Origin: Paraphoma chrysanthemicola
Taxonomy: Eukaryota > Ascomycota > Dothideomycetes > Pleosporales > Phaeosphaeriaceae
Direction: 5' to 3'
Length of the DNA: 64,000 nucleotides
Assembly (NCBI GenBank): GCA_020744225.1
Contig: JAGMWG010000005.1
Coordinates: 1,984,001-2,048,000, forward strand
Each line of letters opens with the position of its first letter. Position 1 is the stretch's first letter. The notes beneath the pieces were generated by a model. That model did not search any database and was not told where the DNA came from. It was given only the letters and a program-made list of their open reading frames with translations. Of this stretch, positions 1 to 13,195 are shown in pieces. Position numbers and translations under genes: made by a program.

Positions 1-1981
1 CGTGTGCTCACGCGTTATCGACAGGGCCTAAGTGACGGTGAAAACCCAATGAGCTTGGGCGAGCAGCCGATCAACGCTATCATCTTTGATGTCCGCACCA
101 TAGATGAAAATGGTTATCCACATTGGGTTTGTCGCTGCTATTTTAGACCAATCGTCTCTGACACGGGAATATCATCATCGGGAGCACCACACTGTTGTCT
201 CGTAACTCGGTCGCTGGGCCACACTGTTGATTTCAGCCTTGTAGCAGGATGGCTGAAAACTTGCGACGATACCCATCAGCACGCCAAAGAAGTTGAAACA
301 TGGGATTTGGATCGAAAGTTGCCCGGCTTTCGCCTCATCGACATCACCAAAAAGTGTATCGTCAAGAGTAGTTTCAATGAGCGATATGCGGCTTTAAGCT
401 ATACATCGGGCGACAAAAAGCAGTGCTGTTTGACTCGGCGCAACTTAAAAAGATTAGAGCAAGTCAACTCGCTGGACGACCCCGACTCGGCCCTCACACC
501 GACAGCCATCGATTTCATGGAAGTATGTGGGACGCTACAAATACGTCACCTGTGGATTGACGCACTCTGCATCATTCAAGATGATGTACAAGGCAAGCAT
601 GCTCAGATCGAAAACATGCATCAAGTCTATGGTAATGCCTATTTGACGATTGTGGCGGCTTCAGAAACCCGTCAGCCTGGTGGTGACACCTGTGACCTAC
701 AACCAACATTACCTGGCCTTGCTGGTGTATCGATTTCAAGGTCGCCAGGTCGGATTATCATCAATGTGGATGCCATAGCCTACTCCATCAGGCCAGCAGA
801 TCCGTTCAACTTTCTTTACCGCGTGCTAGGACAATCTCATTGGTTTTCACGAGGGTGGTATGTGTAAATGCGTGCTGCTTACGAATAGATAGGAAAGATG
901 ACAGAGACGATATAGGACGTTCCAGGAACTCATTATGTCTCGAAGGATAGTCGTTTTCACTGAAAGCGAGGTGTTCTTTTACTGTCCGAACGGGCTGTTT
1001 ACGGAAAGCACATGCCTTGGCAATAATGCCAACGAGCCCATCCAAATTAAGTCCATGGAACGAATTCGGCTTTGTAACTTCCTGCAGCAGGCAACCATGC
1101 CTCGCCGCCCGGCACCAATGTCAATCGGAGATCGGTGCTTACACTACCGAGAGATTCACCTAGAACTACTGGAGGTGTATCTGAAAAGAGTGCTGTCTTT
1201 CGAATCTGACATCTTGAATGCATTTAGCGGAATTCTCAGCGCACAAGAATCCGTGCTCGGCGAGTTTTACTGGGGCTTACCGCTATCTCTTTTTGTAAGA
1301 TCACTTCTCCACAGGCTTCGCTATGCCCACGATTTCAGGATAGGATTTCCCTCCTGGTCATGGACCGGCAAAAGGCTAGTTCTCAGCTCCGGTTCAGGGG
1401 AGAAGTGTATAAGAGAAGGAGTAGGTCTCCCTCTTGGTGAACTGAAAGCCCTGGTTCACGTTTACACATATGATAAGCACGGGCAGTTGCAACTCTTGGT
1501 TGGTCCACAGAACAATTGCTCGGGTTTTGAAGGATACTGTAGCTCCTTCATCGAAGCGTTCAACCGCTACACACATCTGGAATCTTTACCAGTATATCCG
1601 AGCATGGAAAAGGACACTTGAATGGCCCAGACGCTCACTGAAAAGGCCTCTATATTGTTGTTCTGGACTCAAGTTGCGTGCATGACTACTGTGCTATCGT
1701 GGACTGGCACCGAGGTTATTTTCGACTTCCCCAATCCACCTGAAGAATTTGAAGTCATTCTCGTTGCTGGCGTGTTGCGGGATAAGATATTGTGGGGTGA
1801 CGAGTCCACAGACAAGGTGAAGAGTCTCGACGACTTCTTTCATCGGGGAGAAGACCATTATTACGGCATTGTCATTGAACGTCAAGGAGAATATAAACAC
1901 CGTGTCGGTGTTGCGTACGAACTCACCCGGGAGGCTTGGATAGCGGCAAACCCTCGCAAGGAGTTTATCATGCTTATTTGA
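1..1981 (+). pseudogene. HET-domain (heterokaryon incompatibility) protein, 5'-partial, with in-frame stop
   Basis: HET proteins act in fungal non-self recognition and cell death. The reading frame is open from the window edge, so the 5' end lies outside. HET landmarks appear in order: RLIDI, then YAALSY, then LWIDALCIIQDD, then YGNAYLTIVAA, then RGWTFQE. The last motif is created only by removing a 58-nt intron at 858-915 (GTATGT...TATAG), which joins the frame to SRRIVVFTES. Exon 2 contains FPSWSWTG. A TGA at 1619-1621 interrupts the frame, which continues to 1981 with family-like residues (LLFWTQVA). Either a very short 39-nt intron (1592-1630, GT...AG, weak branch site) removes the stop, or a CGA codon became TGA, as RIP would cause. 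I favour a damaged gene but cannot exclude a functional one. The family call is secure; the 3' structure is uncertain. Confidence 0.8.
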
Positions 1982-2441
1982 GCAGTAATTGAGCCAAGTC
2001 GGCCTCGAATGGGCAATACCTTAAAACGACCAGTCGTCAAGCTGAGGCTATATCGAATCTGCTATCAATATTGAACTACTGCAATCCTGTGAGTGATATA
2101 CGTGACTGGGGAGCGAGTTCTGGAAGCTCACATTGCAACTAGATTCCTAGCATACAGGAATCTATCGTCGAATCCATGCGCAGGTAAGGTCCGCTCGGAC
2201 ACGGCGTATCTATTCCGTCCATGACACGAATATTTTGGTCTTGTGTTGTGGGCCGTTGAGAAAAAAAAAGATCAATTAGACTAGATTGGTGTGAACGAGG
2301 ATCAGAATAGTGAAGGGATTTGCTTTCTGGAAGGTAAAGGAGGAAAAGGACAATAAGACCAAATAGTAAGATCATGTAGTGTTACTTCTTAATTTAGATG
2401 AAACATCTGACTCGAGAAAAGCAAATTCGAGAGGGCTATAC
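1982..2441. other. intergenic, no feature seen
   Basis: AT-leaning sequence with only short unsupported open frames on both strands. I see no domain motif, RNA gene or repeat. Confidence 0.5.
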
Positions 2442-2808
2442 TCACCATAATCCAATTGAAGTGTGCGAATCCCAGGGCCAGTTCCTATGACTTCTCGCAC
2501 CATTACTACGCACAAACGAATTAGAAGCGCACATCGTATTAGAAGTTACGTATGTGACGTCTTTGACCATTCTGCACCCATTCCTTGCCAGTTTGTGTAC
2601 AACTACGTTTTGCATTTCCCGGTACTTTTCCGCAGTGCCTCTGACCTCGAGAGCGACATGTATCTTCTCCCCCAAGTATAGTCTGGACTACATCAACCTC
2701 CAAGTATCCGAATGTACCCAGATCTTCCAGCAACGATGCGAGACCGGCACCTAACAGTGGTTTAAACAGCACGCGTAGAACGTATTGAATTGCGATTGGT
2801 TGATCCAA
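2442..2808 (-). pseudogene. unrecognised gene remnant with a frameshift
   Basis: On the minus strand a frame starts at 2808 (MDQPIAIQYVLRVLFKPLLG). It is amino-acid-like up to a run of five C on the plus strand (2669-2673). After it, the neighbouring frame carries on plausibly (EKIHVALEVRGTAEKYREMQ), as if one base of the homopolymer were extra. The joined product of roughly 100 residues looks like real helix-forming protein with balanced composition, but I cannot assign a family. It could be a pseudogene, a gene with an assembly error, or chance. No intron signals fit the shift. The next features are the alpha-kinase fragment to the right and the HET gene to the left. Confidence 0.3.
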
Positions 2809-3437
2809 ACACCATCATTCGGCGAGGCTGCGTTCCAGCCCTGGAACCAGCCGCAAGATATCCGCCGCCGCGCGTTGAATAGCGAGCAAGTCCATGGGCG
2901 GCTTCTGTCAGGCTTGACCATGCGGGATTTCGGGTTCTGAAGCTTTGAGGATCATGGGATCATGGAGCCGTGTTTCTTTCTCCACTGATAATGATAGATA
3001 GCACATAACAAGCAAATCAACACATTTAGAATTACTTTTGAATATGAAGGCTTAGCATATTCCAAAAGGGAATTTGCCATTCGACGCTCGTAGTTTTCTT
3101 TCTTTTGTATATCTATTGGTATCGGTACATAGTGAATAGTTCGTAACGTTCATAGCAATCACTGATCATCCACAGGCAGTGTAATCTACATACGCTCCAC
3201 ATCGTCCGCGCTACAACGGGCAAAGCTTGGCGTTTCTCAGGCATGTCGTATGCTCTACCAGAACATCTGCGACTATGTCTCTACTCGATGGGGGATCAAT
3301 CTGGCCTTCCCATGTTCACGTTAGTTTCTGAAATGGGCAACGAGTCTGATGTCTAGTCTGAACATGTACCAGCTTCAGACAAGTGTCTGTGTGTGTGTGA
3401 AGGTGACTAAGCAAACGCTTCCGTAGCCTGTCGATGT
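2809..3437. other. intergenic, no feature seen
   Basis: No convincing coding frame, RNA or repeat. The stretch before 3438 contains a short GT-rich tract (about 3386-3400) of no clear meaning. Confidence 0.5.
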
Positions 3438-4205
3438 TCAGTATTTGTGGCCAAGGACGGATTTCTTTTTCGACTCAGTCTTCATCTGGCTCCACATGCC
3501 GCCGCCAACGGCAGCAGTGCTGGAAGCCGTCGTGTCCTTCTCAATGTGCTCGGGACACTTGCGAGGCGGTAGCTTGCCTCGGGATGCGTAGAAGAACCTA
3601 CACATGTCGAAGTCGTGATTGTCGCCAGGAGCAGCGCAGATCCATTTCACTGTGCTCGCTTGCAGTTCAGGCCAGCACGTATTGCACCAGCGGTAGCCTT
3701 CATACTTGGGCGACACTTTAGCACTGGCGAGACGGATGATACTCTGACAGAACTTGTTAGAGCAGCAGACTGTTGGTTCTATGGCTGGCCACTCTGTTCG
3801 AGAGCGCCATTCGCCAGACGAAGCCTGGTCGCGATTGCTGACAAGCCCCAGCTGCTGGCAGACGTCGTTGCACGCGTGCATGGAGAAGAAACATTTGAAG
3901 CCCTCACTATTCATGTTGACGACGTTGAGTTTGAAACGGTCTGGGTCTTTGGTATGGATTGCTGGATCAGTCAGCAGGTTGCCCACGCCCTGCAGATCCA
4001 CAACCATGAAATCGCCCCACGAGCGTTCAAAAGTGAAGTGCGAGAAGGCCTGGGCGGTTTGGTTGATTGGATCATCTGCCAATTCTTCATTCACGTAAAA
4101 TGTGTTATTGTTGTACTTGACGTACTCGCCCGAGAGGTAAGGCTCAAGTGATAAGCAGCCCTGTTCGCCTCCAGATGCGGCATCTGCCTGGGTTGACCAA
4201 GTGGC
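3438..4205 (-). pseudogene. alpha-type protein kinase, C-terminal fragment (5' truncated)
   Basis: Reads on the minus strand from about 4205 to a stop at 3438. The order EPYLSGEYVKYNNN, QAFSHFTFERS, then VVDLQGVGNLLTDP is the C-terminal lobe of the atypical alpha-kinase fold (eEF2-kinase/MHCK relatives). It is followed by the family-typical ending in which an N and a C-rich segment close the zinc site (CFFSMHACNDVCQQLGL). A fungal-type cysteine-rich tail follows (YRWCNTCWPEL, RKCPEH). The N-lobe with the nucleotide-binding residues is absent. A TGA at 4206-4208 closes the frame upstream, exactly where the ankyrin gene begins on the opposite strand. No start codon or promoter remains, so this is almost certainly a broken copy. 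The family call is confident; expression is doubtful. Confidence 0.8.
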
Positions 4206-7200
4206 TCATTCTGCGTTTGAGCTAGCCGCACGCGTGCAGGACGTCAAGTACCGCCACGACTTTTACACTTTGCTGGTCGACTCTGAACTGGTATCCGACT
4301 GTGATAACGTCCGCCATGAGCTCATGGCCGACGTCAAGGCTCGCCATTTTCCGCTTGTGCGGCTACTGGTGGACGCCGGGGTGGCCCTTGACATAGAGGC
4401 CCACAACGCAGTTGCATATGTTGTCTCTAACATGGATCTAGACATGCTAGAGTGGTTCAAAGACGGAACTTGTCATACGCCTACCGCAAATGTCCTAAGC
4501 CTTGCACCGGACTCGGCGCCAGAAGAGCAGTTACTACGACTTGTAGACCTTTTACAACCGCGAGGTGTGAGTGGTGAACCATTAGACGGCCTCTTAGTTC
4601 GGGCAGCTCGCCAACGGCAGCTCAAACTCGCGGAGAGGCTGGTGGGCCTTCATGCATCAGTCGAGTTTGAGGCAGCCGGTGCAATACAAGCAGCCCTTCG
4701 TAATGTCGACTTCAAGATGCTTAATATCTTGTTACGGGGATCTTATTCCGAACACATTCTTTCTGCCGCTCTTCCTACAGCCATGACGATTGAGTCGAGA
4801 ACATGCCGGCGCTGGGCTGTCGAAGAGCTCACTAGGAAAGGAGTTCTAAAACAGTCTTTGCGCACCTTACTGCAGAGTGTCGTGGCTGAAGAATGCGAGA
4901 TAGACTTAGCTCTTGTTGCCAGCCTCCTAGAACATGGGACACCTGTCGAGGGATTGGGCAACGACACAAGCAATGCCGTACTGCATGCGGCGCGGAGGTG
5001 CCACGTGGAAGTACTGACCATGCTTTGCGATGCTCAGCCAGCGACGAAGCCGCTATCCAAAGCTGTAACCGTTGCTTTTGCGGCCAGAGAAGCTTGCGGA
5101 TATGATGCGGCGCTACGCACACTGCGACTATTACTCGCACGCGGGGCGGCAGGAACACCAGTGCACGAAACGCTCTTGACCGCGGTCAAAGTGGACGATC
5201 GGTTGGACATGGTGCGTGTGCTGATCGAATATGGCGCTGATGCCAACTCAGCGGCGGAGCAGCTTTTGGCGTTGCTCATGAAGCAATCAATCTAAAGCTC
5301 TTGAGAATTCTCTGCCTGGGATGTTCACCAACCCAGTCCAGCATCGAACGTATCCTCTACACGGCGATTGACCCCCAATATTACAAACCCGCAGCCCTTG
5401 AGCTAGTCTTGAGCGCTTGTCGTTCTGCTGGAGCTGCCATAGACGCAGTGTGGAACTCCGCTAGACTGCGAGGCAACCCGAACCTGAACACCATCGTCCC
5501 TTGCATCCTGAAATACGGACTGAATGTGAACCTCAGGAATGGACGTGTGGTCTGTTTTGCCGTTCAAGAGACGAATGTAGATCTCCTACGCTGCGTACTA
5601 TCCTCAAACCCCAGTGTTAGCTCACTCACTACTGCTTTCAAAATGGCCACAAACATCGGAGCAAGAGAGTCTGCGATTACATCCATGCAACTATTACTCG
5701 AGAGCGCAAGGTTGGCTGAAATTGGGCAATCGAGTGACCTGTTTAGGCAGACTCTTGTTGCATCAGTCGGTGATTCTGCGGGCCTGAAGCTTCTCCTCCG
5801 CCACAAAGCCAACATAGACTTCGACAATGGCGCAGCTGTGCAATATGCAGCTATCTATGGGGCGATTGAAGTGCTTGACTATTTGCTCTCGTTTTGGCCC
5901 TTTCAGTAACAACCTTGCATGCCGCATGTTTAGTAGAAACGAGATCGACCTTGCTAAGTAACGAGCAAAAGAAATCCGTTACTGAAAGCCTTCTGGATGC
6001 AAGAGATAGAGAGTTGACAGAGGCAGAGCACATGTCGCAATTATTGGCCGATTCTGTCGCAAATTTGCCCGACCACATCCAGCTTCCACAGTTGCTGATC
6101 GCTCGTGGCGCTCGAGCGTCCAACGCAACACTGAACGTGGCTGTGCGAACCTCAACGTGCGGCCTCTTGGAAGTACTGATCGATTCTGAAAACGCCAATA
6201 CAATTACCGAGCTTTTCGCGAAAGCTCGGAAGCTGACTATGCCTTCAAAGAGAAGATACATGGTCTATGAGAAATTACTGAGTCGAGGTGTTTCGGCAAA
6301 TGAAGTCTCCAGAGCCTTGGTAGAGTCCTTGACGGGAGACGAACTTGACGATCTGTCCCTGGCGAAACTGCTGCTTGAGCATGGCGCCAGTGTCGACTAC
6401 CGGAATTGTGCAGCATTCGACCGAGCTCTCTGCGCAAACTCATTCACCGCCGTGCAGCTCCTGAGCCAGTATCTCCTCGATGACGATGCCGCATGCACGG
6501 CTTTTGACCTTGCCCGTTCGAATCCGAGGCTAAGCTCAGGTGTACGCGCCCGAGTTTAAACTTCTCTCCTGCAGTGGAATATTAGTGCTACTTCTGCATA
6601 TGGTGTCCTAGTTAGCATTCTCGAAGGAGAACGCCCCAATATTGACATTGTGCATATGCTACTCGCCAAAGGTGCAGATCCGAACCAAGAGGCTGCACGC
6701 TGCTTTCTTCTAGCAGCCAAGGATAGCGCAAAACTTATCTTTCGTGCTCTCAGCAAGCTAGCCAATTTATCTACGGTTTTGCGGGCTCTCACGGGCTATT
6801 TTAGGACCGAATGGGCTATTTTACTATGGCTAAACATATGTCTTGAAGAGCAGCATGATTCAGCGACCATCGAGGAACACGATTTGTTGTATGCTTGTCT
6901 GCGCAAGTTCCCAGCTGGGACTGGGCTTTTGAATGTCCTTCTGAATCGCGGATTGGATCCGGCTGCGCCGATGAAAATAGCACTCGCGAAAGGCTGGCAG
7001 CCCGAGCAATGCACAGCACTGATCTGGGCCCTTCTCGCCAAGGAGAAGATACACAACGACGTCATAATAACCCTGCTTCGCCGTGGCGGTCATAAAGGTT
7101 TGTCCATCATCTCATCACATACTTCAAGCTTTATGTCTTTTGGAGACATGGACGCTCGTCTCTCTTACTTGTTCTTCATTGTCTCGCAACCCCCAATCAA

Positions 7201-7656
7201 CTAAGCTAATCAGATTTAGCTTGCCCTACGCACTCCACCCCACGCACCGGCATCACCGCGGCCTTTGCATGCGCCCTCAACAAGAAGCGCACACCTATAC
7301 TCAAAGTACTCCTTATCCTTGACAGGGACGGCGTAATAGGATCGAGCACACCCGCTTCGACACTCCGCTATTTCGGCACGGATTTGGAGTCATCTGTATC
7401 GGATGGTGAGGATAGGCTGCCAATCGACCTTCCACTGCCCACAGCTTGCATGTTTCTGGGTAATTTTGATGCATACCGTGCTTTGGACTGTGCACAAACG
7501 CCCGACGACGGTACTCTGCATGTGGCAGCCATGATGGCATTGCCTAGGTTCGTTAAGTGGTTGCTGGACTTTCATGATCCAAATGCAAAAGTAGAGGACG
7601 AGTTTGGGGAAATGGTACCGCTCGCAATGGTTTGCACTCCCAAGCGCGCTGCCTGA
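4201..7656 (+). pseudogene. large ankyrin-repeat protein, frameshifted pseudogene
   Basis: Degenerate ankyrin-type repeats run through the whole interval (LLVDAGVALD, LLLARGAAGTP, LLLEHGASVDY, LLAKGADPN, LHVAAMMALP). The protein is broken several times. The frame changes near 5262-5280, where GADANSAAEQ continues as AHEAINLKLLRIL in another frame. It changes again near 5895. A TAA lies at 6557-6559 with the repeat continuing in frame. One genuine intron survives at 7098-7219 (GTTTGT, branch GCTAATC, TTTAG), which shows the locus was once a normal gene. The frame ends at a TGA where the related C-terminal fragment at 45.6 kb has Trp (TGG), consistent with a RIP-type G-to-A change. No ATG precedes the first repeat, so the 5' end is lost too. 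The original partner domain is unknown. Confidence 0.8.
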
Positions 7657-8743
7657 ACCGTCCAAGCAGAATTCGTCATATCGTTGTCTGACCGAACCAT
7701 GCTCTAACATAGTCATTTCATGTAGGTAAAGGCTATCCACATAGTAGTGTAGCTGCTTTCGCTTTCTACCCCGCAGAGGAATATTAAGTGTTTCTTTGAG
7801 CAGATGTTAGACGTGATAGATAGGTCAATATGCGTTTTCCACTGTTACTGAGATGGAGGCAAGGAGCAGACTTAGTTAGGAGACGAAATGAGGCTATTGC
7901 GCGAACAGAATGTATAAGGAACCAATTAGAGAGGCAGTGTTGACGATACAATACATTCGGAGAGGCAACACACCATGTGTACGTTGTCCATATGATCAGC
8001 AGCGGGGAAGATAAGAATCGGCCCTGAATCTACGCTATATGTTATGGCTGCTCCACAAAGTTCGCATGAGCTTAAGGAATACCGGTGTGCCTGGGACGTT
8101 GCTCGGAGCAGCATAGTCTAACGTTAAGCAGCTGACCTGCGTTACGACCGAATCTGTTGTAGCGCCGACTCTATGGGACAACAGATCCTCCGAGAATGTT
8201 TACGTGTGTATTTGAGTTTTCTATTATAGCTGTGCACCCTAAGAAAACGGGCCATGAGGAAGTACTCCGTTGTAAAACATTGACTACACATATTGTCGGA
8301 ATGGTATTTCTGCTGGAATGGTAGTGGACTGCGTGCTTAAAACACCTTCGTAATTACTTATGGTTTAACTATTCCTATCTACAGTAGCGCATTCGTTAAG
8401 GTTCATCTGGCATTTCGAACAATCCTTATATCCGATCTAGCAGTGCTGTCATCATCTCCACCCCAATTAAATTTCCGTATACCCTTAGGATTAGTATTTA
8501 GATCTATTTTCATAATCTGCATGTACGTAATGTACTGCCTGTACAACCCTCCAGGGACTAATGCAATGTTTCATGGTCCGGAGGGTATCGAATAACAGAT
8601 ACTCTAATCACACTAACAGAAGAATAACCCGAGTGATTCAGTAATCCTGTGTACGGGGAGCACGGCTTAATTCTGCTCTTGTTGTGCGTGGTACATGTCC
8701 GAGGTGCAAGAAGCCGTTATCTATTTATGTGTCACTCTGGGGC
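7657..8743. other. intergenic, no feature seen
   Basis: About 1.1 kb between the ankyrin pseudogene and the tautomerase promoter. I find no coding frame with protein-like composition on either strand and no RNA gene. Confidence 0.5.
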
Positions 8744-8750
8744 TATAAAG
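8744..8750 (+). promoter_or_regulatory. TATA-like box of the tautomerase gene
   Basis: TATAAAG lies 98 nt before the chosen ATG at 8842, a plausible distance for a fungal core promoter. An in-frame ATG at 8767 lies only 17 nt downstream of it, which argues for the second ATG as the start. Confidence 0.4.
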
Positions 8751-8841
8751 GCACCTTGCCGTTCAGATGAAAATAGATTATCTCTTCCTTAACTGCTTGA
8801 TTTGCTTGACAGGATTTGAATTACAAACGACCACCACTACT

Positions 8842-9361
8842 ATGCCTGACTGGAGAATCTACCACTCCCCTGGTACCTTCACCGAACCGGATGAGAGAGA
8901 AAAGCTCTCACAGGATCTTACCACGATTTATACCGATATTGGGCTTCCTGCATTCTATGTGGTTGTTCAATTTATCGAGATGCCAGCAGCCACTATGTTC
9001 CGATCTGGACTTCCATGTGTGAGTCTCGCCAGGAACTGCTCACGTTCTCATCATACTTACTGGGTAGTCGACCAAAGGGAAGAAGCCTTTCATCAGGATT
9101 ACATTCAGCCACATCGCCAGGCACTTTCCTCCTGGCGAGAGCCTTCAGAGAACCCATTTTATGAATAACGTCGACAAGACCTTGAAGCCATACATTGCCG
9201 ACAAGGGTTACGACTGGGAGGTCAATGGCGAGGAGCTCGAACGAGAATTTGTGCGTATCAATGGTTTAAGGATTCCTCCAAACAACTCTGAGGATGAAAA
9301 GAGGTGGTTCCGCGAAAATGAGGTGTCCCTTTGGGGCCCCTACCTAACAGAAATGGACTAG
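8842..9361 (+). CDS. Tautomerase_3-type protein (cis-CaaD/4-OT superfamily)
   Basis: Two exons, 8842-9018 and 9068-9361, encode 156 residues. The 49-nt intron begins GTGAGT and ends GGGTAG; splicing restores the frame from SGLPC to STKGKKPFIRITFSHIAR. The protein begins MPDWRIYH, so processing would expose Pro-1, the catalytic amino-terminal proline of the tautomerase superfamily. GLPAFYVVVQFIE and the tail (KPYIADKGYDWEVN) match the fungal Tautomerase_3 family, whose size is about 150 residues. Family chemistry is keto-enol tautomerisation or hydrolytic dehalogenation; the substrate is unknown. I chose ATG 8842 over 8767 because the upstream extension is hydrophobic, low in similarity and would bury Pro-1. 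The nearest gene is the SnoaL-like protein on the same strand. Confidence 0.88.
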
Positions 9362-9418
9362 TCCCTAGATTAGGCCATATGTCAAGTTGCACGCGGGCTT
9401 CACGAAGTGCAACCTTAT

Positions 9419-9690
9419 TGTGCCGGTGCACGGCGTGTCACTCTTTTAGTGGGATGTCCTTAGCATCTACCTCAGTCTTACAGCGATAGTATAATTGATG
9501 ATGGTAACGAGAAGGGTGGGAAGGGGGTGATAACAAGGAAGAACAGAACAAAAAACGGACAGAAAACTAAAGAAAAACAAAGGCAGATACTCAATAGTCA
9601 ATACAGAGAGGTCTCCTTGCATACTCTTCTCTCGCTATGAATAGTAAAACAAGATCTGAACTACTGCTCCACGAATAATTACTTGTGTAC
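9419..9690 (+). repeat. solo LTR, little mutated, same family as the island LTRs
   Basis: This stretch aligns along its length with the direct repeats at 21,191-21,473 and 43,247-43,529. It starts TGTGCCGGTGCACGG where the island copies read TGTACTATTATATAG. It carries GGCAGATACTCAATAG where they read GGTAGATACTTAATAG. Almost every difference is C to T or G to A, so this copy approximates the pre-RIP sequence. No internal retrotransposon region adjoins it. The right end is approximate and I could not find a clean target-site duplication. Confidence 0.7.
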
Positions 9691-10043
9691 TGAATACTAA
9701 TTATAAGATCTAGGAGTAGATCTCAATGATAAGGCTATATTCAATTCGAGAGACTAAGATGTAGACGTTTTAGTAAGACAGAGAATATTAAGTTACTTAT
9801 TAACTATTCTAAATAGCTAAATTCGAGGCAGCATCGCAATCAGCCAGTCTAGCCCGCGTTCGATCACTCGGCCTCCATGGCTTCACACGATGAACGCGGC
9901 GAGCACGTCGAGAGGCACCTGCATCTGCACATCTCTGCTGCCTCCCTCGGAAAAGGTTAGCCATAGCCTTCGAGCCAACGCCTTTTGTTCACTGCGCCAT
10001 TTAAGTGCTAGGCTTAGGGACCAATCCGCGCGGGTTCTTGCAA
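9691..10043. other. intergenic, no feature seen
   Basis: AT-rich then mixed sequence after the solo LTR. No coding or RNA feature is supported. Confidence 0.45.
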
Positions 10044-10438
10044 AGGTTCTGCTCGTGCATCGTGCTTGCGCGTACTTCCACGTGCGTTGTTCAGACTGAT
10101 AGTAGGAAACAATATCACACTTGCATAACCAATCAAGATTCGACCGCCGGGAGAACATCGTGCCTAAATATATGTTCGTGATCTCTTTGCACCATGAGTA
10201 CGGCCGTAACCTTGGCTAGCTACAGCGCCCAGGCTTGCCGCCATGGCATACTCCAGCTAGCACAGCATTTCCATCACTTATAATATACGCACACGATAGG
10301 TTCTCTTTGCGTATGGTGCTTGCGCAGGGTTCCAGCTGCATTGTTTGACCAATAGCAGAAAAACACATCATGATTCCACAATCAAGCATGTCGTCCTTCG
10401 TCCACCGGGACAATATTGTGCCTAGCTCAATGCTTTTA
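10044..10438 (+). repeat. pair of diverged direct repeats upstream of the SnoaL-like gene
   Basis: A block at about 10,044-10,172 recurs at about 10,298-10,435. Shared landmarks come in the same order: AGGTTCT, GTGCTTGCGC, an ACCAATC/ACAATCAAG segment, then CCGGGAGAACATCGTGCC against CCGGGACAATATTGTGCC. The copies are far apart in sequence and look like an old duplication. They end about 140 nt before the SnoaL ATG and could belong to its promoter. Confidence 0.5.
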
Positions 10439-10574
10439 TATGGTGATTAATGCCAACTTCTCAATTGAGCAGGGTTACCAGTCGACTCCCTCCACCTGTT
10501 CGGAGTGCTTTAAAAGGGTGTCTCCTGTCTATTCCTGAAAAGTTTCCACTGCCGTCTACGATATCGACCAAACG

Positions 10575-11129
10575 ATGGCTACACGAATCAATCCAACCCT
10601 TTCTATTCCTTCGGTCAAACCCTATGTGCCGCCAGATGTCACGGCCGCAGAACGAAGCTCAGCAATCGATTTTGTGAACCGCAACAACTTCATCATGGAG
10701 CAATTCAATATTGATGAGCTCCTTCTTCAAGGCACAGAGGACATCATCTTAAGACACTTCCACGGAACAATTAACGGCCATAATGAGATGAAGAAATTCT
10801 TCAGTACCACCTACCCGTACATTATCCCAGGAGTCAGTCGTCACGCTACCAATCACATTGTTGACCGCGATGAAGAGACGGGAGGCGTTATTGTTCGATA
10901 CCATCAGCAATGCATACGTTATGCCTGGCCAAACGCTATTGAGGCCCAGCTTAAAGGGCAGGATAATTCCTATATTGAGGCTATAGGGGACTTGCCGCAG
11001 ACTTGGATCTACAATGTTATGTATGATCGCTTAGTTATGACAGAGGTAGGATGGAAACTTAGGGAGAGAAGCCTGGGACCGGCTGTTGTAAATTCTCGCA
11101 TGGACCCGAAGAATGAACCCGGGCTATAA
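10575..11129 (+). CDS. SnoaL-like / NTF2-fold protein
   Basis: A single exon of 184 residues starting at the ATG in CAAACGATGG. The early segment (DFVNRNNFIMEQFNIDELLL), the central HFHGTINGHNEMKKFF and the later ATNHIVDRDEETGGVIVRY follow the layout of small NTF2-like proteins. Their cone-shaped pocket houses cyclases, dehydratases or isomerases in fungal secondary metabolism (SnoaL_4 type, scytalone-dehydratase relatives). No signal peptide or membrane segment is visible, so it is probably cytosolic. Length and residue pattern fit the family, but the substrate cannot be read from the sequence. The adjacent tautomerase on the same strand could be a pathway partner; that is inference only, as no backbone synthase lies in the window. 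Confidence 0.75.
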   Translation: MATRINPTLSIPSVKPYVPPDVTAAERSSAIDFVNRNNFIMEQFNIDELLLQGTEDIILRHFHGTINGHNEMKKFFSTTYPYIIPGVSRHATNHIVDRDEETGGVIVRYHQQCIRYAWPNAIEAQLKGQDNSYIEAIGDLPQTWIYNVMYDRLVMTEVGWKLRERSLGPAVVNSRMDPKNEPGL

Positions 11130-13195
<2,066 letters not shown>

